Positions 44,054-54,910 of a DNA stretch of 64,000 bases are shown piece after piece. A model generated the notes under the pieces. That model saw only the letters and a list, made by a program, of their open reading frames with translations, did not search any database and was not told the DNA's origin. Location of the stretch: the NCBI RefSeq assembly GCF_037893015.1, contig NC_133666.1:459450594-459514593 (forward strand), in the 5' to 3' direction. Position numbers and translations under genes: made by a program. The DNA comes from Macrotis lagotis (Eukaryota > Chordata > Mammalia > Peramelemorphia > Peramelidae). How positions within the stretch are numbered: position 1 is the first letter of the stretch; the number at the start of each line of letters is the position of its first letter.

Positions 44054-44422
44054 TTGGTTTTAATTTGATATAACTAATAATTATCAATAATTTAGAATAT
44101 TTTCTTTGTATCTTTTTTTATGGCTTGGAATTTTTTCTCTAAAACTTTCATTTCTTCTGAGCATTTATAAATTGGAGAATGTCTTTTATATTTAGAAATT
44201 TGAATCAATTTCCTGTGTCTTACATACGAGATCTTTATACAAGAGAAACTTGATGAAAAAATTTTTCCTTCTAGTTACCTGCTTTTCTTCTAATTTTAGC
44301 TACATTCATTTTGTTTGTACAAAAACTGTTAATTTTATATATTCAAAATTGTTCGTTTTACCTTATGATCTTCTCTATTCCTTGTTTGGTCATGAACTCT
44401 CTCTAACTCTCTCTCTCTCTCT

Positions 44423-44552
44423 TCTTTTTTTTTTTGCAAGGCAATGGAGTTAAGTGACTAGGTAATTATTAAGTATCTGAGGTCAAACTTGAACTCAGAT
44501 TCTCCTGACTCCAAGGCCAGTGCTCAATCCACTGTGCCACCTAGCTGCCCCT
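44423..44552 (-). mobile_element. WSINE1/MAR-like SINE, internally deleted
   Basis: Antisense copy in which AGTGACT joins directly to AGGTAATTATT: the CTTGCCCAAGGCCACACAGCT part of the core is missing. Confidence 0.9.
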
Positions 44553-44612
44553 TGAACGCTCCTTTTATATGATTGATAATTTCTTTTCTACTCTTCTAAT
44601 TTGTTTATCATA

Positions 44613-44721
44613 CCCAAGGCCACACAGCTAGGTAATTATTAAGTGTCTGAGGCTGGAATTGAACTCAGGTACTCTTGACTCCAGGGCTGGTGCTCTATCC
44701 ACTGCTCCACCTAGCCGCCCC
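44613..44721 (-). mobile_element. WSINE1/MAR-like SINE, 3'-truncated
   Basis: Antisense copy starting in the core (CCCAAGGCCACACAGC). It lacks tail and poly(A), and ends CCACCTAGCCGCCCCC. Confidence 0.88.
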
Positions 44722-44889
44722 CATGTCAATCTTTATATCTAATTCATGTAACCTTTTTGTGCTTGTCTTAGTATATAGTATAGATGTTGATTTGTAATTA
44801 GTTTTTTGACAGCCTACTTTCCAGTTTTCCCATTAATTTTTGTCAGATAGTTCTTACCGCAATAATTAATATTGTTGAAGGATCTAGCC

Positions 44890-45547
44890 TTTTCTGTAAT
44901 ATTAAATAACTATTATCTTATGCTTGTCTGACATTTTCTGTGGGCCTCTGCCCTCTCCATTGTTCAACTTAATCCTCTTCTCAAATGTAAATTCACTAAG
45001 ATATAGAAAGCAACCTAGCCCTCCCTCATCTGTCCTGCTCTTCACTTTCCATGGTGCATGCCTGTCTCCAGTCACATCCAGATGGGTCATTCCTTGACCC
45101 CCTTCCATATGATTCCTCCCTGCACAGGAGGTGGACCTTAAAAAAGTTTGGCCAGATCCCTTCTCCATGTGGGACCCATGTGGTCCTAGCTCCAAGCAGT
45201 TGGATTCACGTTGATCTAAGCCCAGTTTTGTGACTGTTTCCTTTCCCTCTTCCTTTTTTCCTCTCTTTACTGTCTCTGCTGTTCTCAACAACTCAGCTTA
45301 TGACTGTTACTTCTTTGCTTAATTTAATTACTTCTACTAAAACTCACTATCTTGCTTCTTCCCTCAGGAACTTAACATGTTAAATTTTTGTAGTCATCTG
45401 TGAACTTATACAATGACCTGCGAATTAAATTCTGTATCTTTTCTTACCCTCATGAGTCCGAGAGTCTTGTGATTTCCTCATATAAAAGAACCATGGCTGT
45501 CACCTCTGGGATCTCCTCACCCCAGCTGTTCCAGCAGAAGTATCTTT
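44890..45547 (+). mobile_element. Candidate solo LTR of an unrecognised retrovirus-like fossil
   Basis: A ~650-bp block unlike the L1 on either side, so inserted in it. It is moderately GC-rich and carries an AATTAAATTCTGTATC-type signal, then GAGTCCGAGAGTCTTG and a distinct 3' part, an LTR-like layout. No internal viral region beside it. Family and ends uncertain; the orientation is a guess. Confidence 0.35.
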
Positions 45548-46212
45548 AGGTTGATCAAGTACTAGGCTACTGCTTTAGTATATTGTATACTAATATATTC
45601 TACCATTAAATTTCTTAGCCAAATCATTTTGATAATTATTACTTTGTGTTATAGTTTGAGATCTGGTAATACTAGATCCCTTTCCCACATTTTTGTTTGT
45701 TTGTTATTTCCTTGAGATTTTTGACATTCCCCAAGATAAATTTTGTTGTTGTTTTTCCTGGTTCTATAAGATAATCCTGTGGTGGTTTGATTGATATGGT
45801 ACTGAATAAGTAAATTAAATTAATAGTGTTGTCATTTTTATTATATTGACTAATCCTATCCTTGAGTAATTTCTTTCTCCATTTATTTAAATCTCTCTCT
45901 TTTTTTGTGCAAAGAATGTTTTGCAATTTTATCTTCTCATTTTTAGGAGGCAAAATTTGCTAGTCCTTTGTGTGATCATCCTGACTGTGGTTCTTTGGTA
46001 CTTGAATTGCTTTCCTTTGGCTTCTTATAGTATTTTTTTCTTTGCTTATGGAAGCTCTGGATTTTGATATGACATTTCTGGACCTTTTGGGGGGTTTCAG
46101 TTAGGGATTGGTGGATTATTTTTATTTATATCTTTTCATAGATCTGAGAAATTTTGATTTATGATTTCTTGAGATATAATAGGATTTGGAAAAAACCCAT
46201 GGTTATAAAGTT

Positions 46213-46223
46213 TAATGATTCTT
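46213..46223. repeat. Target-site duplication of the full-length L1, left copy
   Basis: TAATGATTCTT, repeated exactly at 52974-52984. Confidence 0.9.
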
Positions 46224-46598
46224 TTTTTTTAAAAATTTATTTTTATTAAAGATATTATTTGAGTTTTACATTTTTCCCCCAATCTTGCTTCTCCCCCCGC
46301 CCCCAGAAAGCACTCTGTCAGTCTTTACTTTGTTTCCATGTTGTACCTTGTTCCAAATTGGGTGTGATGAGAGAGAAATCATATCCCAAAAGAGAAGAGA
46401 AGTCTAAGAGGTAACAAGATCAGACAATAAGCTATCTGTTTTTTTTTTTTTCCCTAAATTAAAGGGAATAGTCCTTGCACTTTGTTCAAACTCCACAGCT
46501 CCTTATTTGGATACAGATGGTACTCTCCTTTGCAGACAGCCCAAAATTGTTCCTGATTGTTGCACTGATGGAATGAGCAAGTCCTTCAAGGTTGAACA
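46224..46598 (-). other. L1 3' UTR
   Basis: Runs from the ORF2 stop to the A-rich end, and contains a G-rich/C-rich tract (CCCCCCGCCCCC at 46294-46305 on the plus strand) as seen in many L1 3' UTRs. Partial copies are at 32034 and, lacking the end, at 25454. Confidence 0.8.
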
Positions 46599-49500
46599 TC
46601 ACTCCCATGTTGCTGTTAGGGTGTACAGTGTTTTTCTGGTTCTGCTCATCTCATTCAGCATCAGTTCATGCAAATTCCTCCAGGTTTCCCTGAAATCCTG
46701 TCCTTCCTGGTTTCTGATAGAACAATAGTGTTCCATGACATACATATACCACAGTTTGCTAAGCCATTCCCCAATTGAAGGACATTTACTGGATTTCCAA
46801 TTCTTTGCCACCACAAACAGGGCTGCTATAAATATTTTTGTACAAGTAATGTTTTTGCCCTTTTTCCTCATCTCTTCAGGGTATAGACCCAATAGTGGTA
46901 TTGCTGGGTCAAAGGATATGCACATTTTTGTTGCCCTTTGGGCGTAGTTCTAATAGCTCTCCAGAAGGGTTGGATGAGTTCACAGCTCCACCAACAGTGT
47001 AATAGTGTCCCAGATTTCCCATAACCCTTCCAACAATGATCATTATCCTTCCTGGTCATACTGGCCAATCTGAGAGGTGTGAGGTGGTACCTCAGAGAAG
47101 CTTTAATTTGCATTTCTCTAATAATGATTTAGAACATTTTTTCATGTGGCTGTGGATTACTTTGATCTCCTCATCTGTAAATTGCCTTTGCATATCCTTT
47201 GACCATTTGTCAATTGGGGAATGGCTTTTTGTTTTAAAAATATGTCTCAGTTCTCTGTATATTTTAGAAATGAGTCCTTTGTCAGAATCATTAGTTGTAA
47301 AGATCGTTTCCCAATTTACTACATTTCTTTTGATCTTGGTTACATTGGTTTTATCTGTGCAAAAGCTTTTTAATTTAATGTAATCGAAATCACCTAATTG
47401 GTTTTTGGTGATGTTCTCCAACTCTTCCTTAGTCATAAACTGTTCCCCTTTCCATAGATCTGACAGGTAGACTAGTCCTTGATCTTCTAATTTGCTTATA
47501 GTATTGTTTTTTATGTCTATGTCCTGTAACCATTTGGATCTTATCTTGTTAAAGGGTGTGAGGTGTTGGTCTAATCTAAGTTTCTTCCATACTAACTTCC
47601 AATTTTCCCAGTAATTTTTATCAAAGAGGGAGTTTTTATCCCAATCACCAGACTCTTTAGGTTTATCAAACATCAGATTACTATAATCATCTCCTGCTTT
47701 TGCACCTAGTCTATTCCACTGGACCACCACTCTATTTCTTAGCCAATACCAAACAGTTTTCATGACTGATGCTTTATAATATAATTTTAGATCGGGTGGG
47801 GCTAAGCCACCTTCTTTTGCACTTTTTTTTCATTAAGCTCCTGGAAATTCTTGACTTTTTATTTCTCCATATGAATTTACTTACAATTTTTTCTAACTCG
47901 TTAAAATAATTTTTTTGGAATTTTGATTGGTAGGGCACTAAAACAGATAGTTTAGTTTTGGTAGAATTGTCATTTTTATTATATTAGCTCTACCTATCCA
48001 TGAGCAGTTGATATTTGCCCAGTTATTTAAATCTAATTTAATTTGTGTGAGAAGTGTTTTATAATTGCTTTCAAAAAGATTCTGAGTCTGTCTTGGCAGA
48101 TAGACTCCCAAATATTTTATATTGTCTAAGGTTACTTTGAATGGGATTTCTCTTTCTAGCTCTTCCTGCTGTTTCTTGCTAGACATATATAGGAAAGTTG
48201 AGGATTTATGGGGGTTTATTTTATAACCTGCAACTTTGCTAAAATTGCTAATTGTTTCCAGTAGTTTTTTAGATGATTTCTTGGGATTTTCTATGTAGAG
48301 TATCATGTCATCTGCAAAGAGTGAGAGTTTTGTCTCTTCCTTCCCAATTCTAATTCCTTTAATTTCTTTTTCTTCTCTAATTGCTGATGCAATTAGATGC
48401 AAACATTTCCAATACAATATTGAATAGTAGTGGTGATAATGGGCACCCTTGTTTCACCCCTGATCTTATTGGGAATACCTCTAGCCTCTCCCCATTGAGT
48501 ATAATGCCTGTTGATGGTTTCAGATAGATACTGCTAATTATTTTAAGGAACAGTCCATTTATTCCTACACTCTGTAGTGTTTTTAATAGGAATGGATGCT
48601 GTATTTTGTCAAAAGCTTTTTCAGCATCTATTAATATGATCATATGATTTCTGATAGGTTTGTTGTTGATATAATTAAGTATACTAACAGTTTTCCTAAT
48701 ATTGAACCAACCCTGCATTCCTGGAATAAATCCTACTTAATCATAATGTATTATCCTAGTGATGACTTGTTGCAATCATTTTGATAAGATTTTATCTAGG
48801 ATTTTTGTATCTATATTCATCAGGGAGATAGGTCTATAATTTTCTTTCTCTGTTTTAACTCTTCCTGGTTTAGGTAACAGTACCATATTGGTTTCATAGA
48901 AAGAGTTAGGCAGAGTTCCATCTTTCCCTATTTTTCCAAAGAGTTTATATAGTATTGGAACCAATTGTTCCTTAAATGTTTGGTAGAATTCACTTGTGAA
49001 TCCATCAGACCCTGGGGATTTATTTTAGGGAGTTCAGTAATGGCTTGTTGAATTTCTTTTTTCTGAGTTAGGGTTGTTTAGGTATTTAATCTCTCCTTCA
49101 TTTAACCTGGGCAACTTATATTTTTGTAAATATTCATCCATTTCACTTAGATTATCATATTTATTGGCATAGAGTTGGGCAAAATAATTTCAAATTATTA
49201 CTTTAATTTCCTCCTCATTGGTGGTGAGTTCACCTTTTTCATTTATGATACTAGCTATTTGGTTTTCTTCTTTTTTTTTTAATCAAATTGACCAGAGGTT
49301 TATCAATTTTATTGATTTTTTCATAATACCAACTTTTGGTTTTATTTATTAATTCAATAGTTTTTTTGCTTTCAATTTTATTAATTTCTCCTTTAATTTT
49401 TAGAATTTCTAATTTGGTACTTAATTGGGTATTTTTGATTTGTTCTTTCTCTAATTTTTTTAGTTGCATGTTTAGTTCATTGATTTCCTCTTTCTCCAAT

Positions 49501-50382
49501 TTATTCATATAAGCATTTAGAACTATAATATATCCCCTGAGAGTTGCTTTGAATGAATCCCATAGGTTTTTGTATGTTGTTTCATTATTGTCATTATCTA
49601 TGATAAAATGGTTAATTCTTTCTATAATTTGTTTTTTTGGTCCACTCATTTTTTAAAATGAGGTTATTCAGTTTCCAATTTGTTCTGGGTCTATATCTTC
49701 TTGGCCCAGTATTGCATATAACTTTTATTGCATTGTGATCTGCGAAAGATGTATTCACTATTTCTGCCTTTCTGCAGTTGATCATTAGGTTTTTATGTCC
49801 TAGTACGTGGTCAATTTTTGTATAAGTTCCATGTACTGCAGAGAAAAAGGTATATTCCTTTCTATCCCCATTCAGTTTCCTCCATAAATCTACCATATCT
49901 AATATTTCTAACAATCTATTTACCTCCCTAATTTCTTTCTTGTTTGTTTTATGATTCAATTTATCTAGATCTGATAGCGGGAGGTTGAGGTCTCCCACTA
50001 GTAGAGTTTTGCTATCTATGTCTTCCTGTAATTCTTTCAGCTTCTCCTCTAAGAATTTGGATGCTGTCCCACTGGGTGCATATATATTCAATATTGAAAT
50101 GACTTTATTGTCTATGGTACCTTTTAGGAGGATATAGTTTCCTTCCTTATCTCTTTTAATGCTGTCTATTTTTGCTGCTTCTTTGTCTGAGATAAGGATT
50201 GCTACCCCTGCTTTTTTTACTTCAGCTGAGGCAAAATATATTTTGCTCCAACCTTTTACCTTTACTCTATATGTATCTCTCTGCTTCAAATGAGTATCTT
50301 GTAAGCAGAATATTGTAGGATTCTGGTTTTTAATCCATTCTGCTATTTGCTTACGTTTTAAGGGAGAGTTCATCCCATTCAC
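46599..50382 (-). pseudogene. L1 ORF2 (endonuclease-reverse transcriptase), decayed
   Basis: ORF2p nicks target DNA and primes reverse transcription of L1 RNA there. Endonuclease domain (50382-49612, 256 residues): LQDTH at 27-31, GDLN at 130-133, KIDHVLG at 189-195 and ADHNAI at 214-219; the metal-binding and catalytic Glu/Asp/His positions look kept except LQETH to LQDTH and SDH to ADH. The first residue listed corresponds to the V of the usual N-V-N-G, so the true start lies some codons upstream. Linker at 49649-49251. Reverse transcriptase: [18 protein letters not shown] (48964-48776), [11 protein letters not shown] and [11 protein letters not shown] (48718-48377), and FADD at 48318-48307. 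C-terminal region: CWWSCELIQPFW (47113-46868), then to the stop at 46599. About 1,260 codons in all. At least six frame changes plus stops separate these pieces. Confidence 0.92.
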
Positions 50383-51129
50383 ATTTAAGGTTATGATTAC
50401 TAATTCTTTATTGCCCTCTGTGCTATCTTCCCTCTGTTTGTATTTCCCCCCCTCCCCCCCTTATCCATATTCCCCAGTCTTTCGTTTCTGAAAACTACTC
50501 CCTTCAGTGTGTTTGCCCTCCTATATCACATCTTCCCCTTTCCCTTTTTCCCTTTTCCCTTCCCTTCCTTTTATTATTTCCCCTTATTCCCCTCACTCCC
50601 CTTCCCTTTCTCCATCCCCCCTCCCCTTTTCCCCTTTTAGTACTTGAAAGGTTAGATGTTTTATAAGTTAACTGAGTATGTGTAGGTTGACTTTAAGCCA
50701 AGTCTGATGAGAAGAAGATTCAGGTGTTTCTCTTCTGCTCCCTTCTTCCCCACTATTACCATAGGTTTTTTGTACCTCTTAGTGTAATGCAATTTACCCC
50801 ATTCAATCCCCTCCCTCCTCCTGTCTCTTTCCTATCCCCCTTTATAGGGCGGTGGTGTTTTTTTTTAGATCATTCTGTCTAAGTCGTAGAAAATTCTGAG
50901 TGTCTGACCCTTCTAGTTCTGTATATTCTATCGAATAGAGTCTAAATTCCTGAGAGTTATTAGAGTCTTTCTCCCAAATGGAGGTTAAAGCCAGTTACAT
51001 CCCATTAGATAGTAGACTCATGGATAGGTCATGAACGTCCACCATTTCTGGCAAGGTGTATTCTCTCTGTTAGAGTTACATTTATTGCATTTTTTTCCTT
51101 TTACCACCCCCCCCTTTTTTTTTACCTTT

Positions 51130-52204
51130 TCATGTGTCTCTTGAACCTCCTGTTTGATGTCCAAATTTTCTGTGTAGCTCTGGTCTTTTCATCAGAAATT
51201 TTTGGAATTCTTCCATTTCATTAAATGTCCATCTTTTTCCCTGGAAGAGTGGGCTCAGCTTTGCAGGAAAGTAGATTCTTGGCTGCATTCCAAGCTCCTT
51301 GCTCTTCGAAATATCTCGTTCCAGGCCCTTCAATCCCTTAATGTTGATGCAGCCAGGTCCTGCATGATCCTTACTGTGGCTCTTTGATATTTAAATTGTT
51401 TCTTTCTGACTGCTTGCAGGATTTTCTCTTTTATCTGATAGTTCTGCAGTTTGGCCACAACATTCCTTGGTGTTTTCATTTTAGGATCTTTTTCTGGTGG
51501 GGATCGATGTACTCTTTCGATAACTACTTTGCCCTCCGATTCCATGATATCAGGGCAGTTTTCCATCACTAGATCCTGTAATATTAAGTCCAGGTTTTTT
51601 TCTCTTCAATGTTTTCAGGAAGTCCTATAATTTTCAGGTTACCCCTCCTCGATCTATTCTCAAGGTCAGTGGTTTTGTTGATGAGGTATTTTACATTTAC
51701 TTCTATTTTTTCTATTTTTTGATTTTGTTTAACTGACTCTTGCTGTCTCGGAGTCATTAGTTTCTGTAGACTCCATTCTTTGTTTTGGGGAGGAGTTTTC
51801 TTCATTAACCTTTTGCAACTCCTTTTCCAATTGGTGAATTCTACTTTTGAAAGAGCTTTCCATTTGACCAATTGAGGTTTTGAGAGAATTAATTTCTATT
51901 TGCATTTGCTCATTTGAGGATCTGAGAGAATTGTTCTCATTTTGTAATTGTCCAATTGATGATCTGAGAGATTTATTCTCCTTTTGTGTTTGTCAATTGT
52001 ACTTTCTAAGGTTTTGTTTTCTTGTTACAAGGTATTAATTGTCTCTCCCAAATTTTTAAGCTCCTTCCTTATTTCTTCGAGGAAGTCTTTCTGTGCTGGA
52101 GACCAGATTGTATTCTCCTCAGAGGTTCCAGCTCTCTCTGGGTTGGGGTCTTTCCCTTCCAGGAATTTTTCTATGGATCCACCTTTCTGCTGACCCTTTT
52201 TCAT
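51130..52204 (-). pseudogene. L1 ORF1 (RNA-binding chaperone), decayed
   Basis: ORF1p binds L1 RNA as a trimer. ATG at 52204 (MKKGQQKGGSIEKFLEGK) is taken as the start by analogy with the HAL1-like ORF1. Basic N-terminus, coiled-coil region (about 52020-51750), RRM part with NLKIIGLPENIEE (51871-51584) and ERVHRSPPEKDP (51569-51330), and C-terminal domain AKLSPLFQGKRWTFNEMEEF (51333-51130). About 358 codons, normal for the family. A stop at 52025 and two frame changes (near 51580 and 51331) break it. Confidence 0.9.
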
Positions 52205-52973
52205 TATACTAAGACCTTGAGTTGGGGGGGGGGGCTGGTTCACCTGGGCTTGGGATTACTAAAGCTTTACTGAGCTCAGTTTCTCTGGATGGCCAGTAGG
52301 AGGTGCTTGTTGCCCTCTCTGGAGTGTCTGTGACCTGGGTTGCAAGGCCTTCTCCCTTTGCCCAAGGGAGGAATTGGAACTATTGAATTCTTTTGCCTTC
52401 AATAAATGGTGGGCTTGACCCTGGCCTGAGGTCATTCCTCAGCTGGGCTGGTTCCTCTGCTCACACACCTGGGCCCGAGGCATAAGTAGTTTGCAATTGT
52501 TTGTTTTGGAGGAGGCTTCAGTGCAATGGAGGCATGGACTCAGATTTTCTCAGACCCGAGGAGCCCAGAGATGGTGTCCGCAGCTCTTCTGCACCAGACC
52601 TCTCCCCGTAGCCCCTTCCCCAAGCTCCAGGCAGAGCACCAACACCAGCACATCTGCTTCCCCGCAGACCCAAGCCCCTTTCGTCCAGCCCCATTGCTGA
52701 TTCAGCAGGTCCCGCTCTCCGGCCCTCAGACTCCCAGTCCCAATTCAGCTGTTACTCTTGCTGATCCGGGTCTGATACTCACCCGCCTAAATTCTACCAA
52801 AGCTGCAGCGGGAGACAAATCCTGAGGTAGATGCTCTTTCTCCTGGCTTTTCTCTCTGGGTTTCGTGAGTCGGACTTCCTCTAAGAGGTTTGTTTCATGT
52901 GATAGATAGGGAAGAGATCAGGAGACTCTAGAACTGTGCCTGTCTTCTCTCTGCCATCTTGGCCGGAAGTCCC
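52205..52973 (-). promoter_or_regulatory. 5' UTR/internal promoter region of the full-length L1
   Basis: GC-rich, with CpGs, between the L1 5' terminus and ORF1. Its chance plus-strand open frames (52491-52825) are compositional. A promoter role is by family knowledge only. Confidence 0.65.
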
Positions 52974-52984
52974 TAATGATTCTT
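52974..52984. repeat. Target-site duplication of the full-length L1, right copy
   Basis: TAATGATTCTT, exact match to 46213-46223. Confidence 0.9.
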
Positions 52985-53115
52985 AAAGTATCTTTCCACA
53001 TATCACTTGATTTTCTCCTAATACATCTTGGTATCTAATGAAGTCATTGGTTTCTATTTGGTCTAATTTTCAAGGTATTCATTTCTTGGTATCCATCTTG
53101 TTCTTCTAAGATTTA
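52985..53115 (-). mobile_element. Old L1 ORF1 piece (continuation of 45965-46212)
   Basis: 'TCACTTGATTTTCTCCTAATAC', 'GAAGTCATTGGTTTCTATTTGG' and 'CATCTTGTTCTTCTAAGATT' are antisense ORF1 coiled-coil-like sequence that joins the left flank of the full-length L1. Confidence 0.55.
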
Positions 53116-53119
53116 TTCT

Positions 53120-54905
53120 TGGGGGAAATGGACAGAAAATACAGGTTCCTCAAATTTCCCCCCAAAACAAGACAGAACATCACTTCAAAAATGAACTTAA
53201 AGCAGCAGAAATAATTAAAAGTCCTGGTAAAGTAGTTGTCTTCCTAAGACAACTACTTGAGAGGACCTTAGGAAACCCCCAAAATCTGAGATAGATGTTT
53301 GACCTGAGTGAAGTGCAAACACCTCCAGGCAGACTCTGCTGAATCAACAAACAATAAGCAGCTGGGTCAGTAGCAATCTTAGCTTCAGGAACTTCCACCT
53401 CAAGGAGAATGTGAGGGTAGGGCAACTAAGTAGGGGAAGATTAAAGGATGCCCTACTGTTGTAGGATACCTGGTCCAGTTATGCTGATGAACTAAGTTGT
53501 GTGTTCTGACTGTGGGCTAGGAGGAGTGAGTGTAGCAGCTATTGACTGAGCACTTGCAGGACAGCAAGAGTCCCTAGCTTGGTTCCAGGGCAGATGGGGT
53601 AAACTGAAATGTGCAACCATGGGAAGGACTGCAGGAAGAAAAAGCATGCTGGGGGCCCTAGCCATGACCCAGAGGCAGTGAGGTGTACCTAAGGTGCCCC
53701 CAGACAGTTCTTAGAAAAAGCAGTATGGAAAACTTGAAACCTGATGCACAACCCCCGCCTTCCAAACCTGTTGCTAAAAAAATAAAATAATAATGAGTAA
53801 ACAAAAGGGAAAGAACTTGACCACAGATAGCTATTATGGGGATAGAGAAGAGCTAGATTCATACTCAGAAGAAGATAGTAGAGTTTAAAAAGTCATTCCT
53901 ACTGTAAAGTGAAAAGGGCAAATGGTCACAAACCCAAAAAGAGTTCTTGGAAAAGTTTAAAAAAGCCTTTAAAAAATCAAATAAGAGAGGATGAGGAAAA
54001 ATTGGGGGGGGGGGGAGAACAATTCAAGAAAAATATGAAAAGAAAGACAACCAATTAGATAAAGAGAGATCCAAAAACTTAAGAAAATAACTCCTTTAAA
54101 AACTAGAATGGGGAGGGGGGCTGCTAAGTGGCATAGTAGATAGAGGACCAGTCCTGAAGTTAGGAGGATCTGAGTTCAAATCCGACCTCTGGGTTAGTCA
54201 CTTAATCCCGATGGCTTAAAAACAACCACAACTAGAGCGGGGCAAGGAGAAGCTAATGACATCACATGATAACAAGAAGTAGTGAAACAAAAATCAAAAG
54301 AATAACAAAGTAGAAGAGAATGTGAAACATCTCATTAGAAAAATAACTGATCTAGAGAACAGATCAAGTGAAGACTATAGAATGCTAGACTTCTGAAAGT
54401 TATGGTTTTTAAAAAAAGAATGTAGATATATTCTAAGAAATAATGAAAGAAAATTGCCCTGAAGTTCTAGAAAGAAAAGGTAAAATAGAAATAGAAAAAA
54501 AAAATTTCCATTGATGACCATCTGAAAGAGATCCCAAAATGAACCCTCATAGGAATATCATAGCCAAGTTTCAAAGCTCCCAGGTTAAGTAGAAAATACA
54601 ACAGCAGCCAGAAAAAAAAGTAATTTAATTACTTTAGAGCTACAATCAGGATAATACAAGACCTAGCAACTTCTACATTAAAAGACCAAAGAGCTTGGAA
54701 CATTATATATAGAAGAGCAAAGGCGCTGGGTTTGCAAACAAGCACAATTTACCCAAGAAAACAGTACAATCCTAAATGAAAAAAAATATATACATTTAAT
54801 GAATTGAAAAACTTTTAGATATTTGTGATAAAAAGACCAAAACTCAATGGAAAATTTGATGTATAAGATGTAGGAGAAACATAAGGTACACATTAAAGAT
54901 GGATT
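53120..54905 (+). mobile_element. Old L1 5' half (5' UTR and ORF1)
   Basis: 5' UTR-like sequence to about 53810, then A-rich ORF1-like sequence: 'TGGTCACAAACCCAAAAAGAG', 'AAAAAGCCTTTAAAAAATCAAATAAG', 'GAAAGAAAATTGCCCTGAAG', 'GAGATCCCAAAATGAACCC' and 'GACCAAAGAGCTTGGAACATT'. It contains a SINE-like piece at 54113. No ORF2 follows; the next L1 5' end starts at about 54911. Confidence 0.65.
54113..54232 (+). mobile_element. Diverged tRNA-type SINE inside old L1
   Basis: GGGGGGCTGCTAAGTGGCATAG ... GAGTTCAAATCCGACCTC, then a shortened core and CACTTAATCCCGATGGC. More diverged than its sisters, and the middle is missing. Confidence 0.7.
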
Positions 54906-54910
54906 AGGAG

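Larger units (their letters stand above)
43180..46212 (-). mobile_element. Old L1, 3' end to ORF1, heavily interrupted
   Basis: Minus-strand order: 3' end ('GATGCTATAAACATTATTTTG', 'AGGTCAAAGGATATC' at 43450-43560), ORF2 C-terminal half (43770-44885 between SINEs), more ORF2 (45548-45950; peptide LIYLFSTISIKPPQDYLIEPGK in 45953-45672), and an ORF1 piece (45965-46212: 'CTTATAGTATTTTTTTCTTTGC', 'GGGATTGGTGGATTATT'). Much ORF2 is missing. The ORF1 piece continues at 52985 beyond the full-length L1 that landed in it. Confidence 0.75.
46224..52973 (-). mobile_element. Full-length L1, 6.75 kb, inactive
   Basis: Minus strand: 5' terminus at 52973 (GACTTCCGGCCAAGATGGC), 5' UTR of about 770 bp, ORF1 (52204-51130), a pyrimidine-rich inter-ORF spacer of about 750 bp (CCCTTTTCCC-type tracts, 50400-51130), ORF2 (about 50400-46599) and a 3' UTR with A-rich end at 46224. 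The exact 11-bp TSD proves a single complete insertion, into the ORF1 of an older L1. Both ORFs carry several frame breaks, so it cannot move now. It looks among the younger L1s here, similar in age to 40669-41372. Confidence 0.95.

Noticed and set aside
44902-45291. 129-codon minus-strand frame
   Set aside because: It lies wholly in the LTR-like block, has no recognisable domain and lacks homologous frames elsewhere in the window.
50400-50640. Dense C/T tracts (CCCTTTTCCC-type)
   Set aside because: Considered as a regulatory or triplex-forming element; it is the normal pyrimidine-rich spacer between ORF1 and ORF2 of the full-length L1.
52491-52825. Proline- and serine-rich plus-strand frames
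   Set aside because: Antisense of the full-length L1 5' UTR; the composition explains the open frames.
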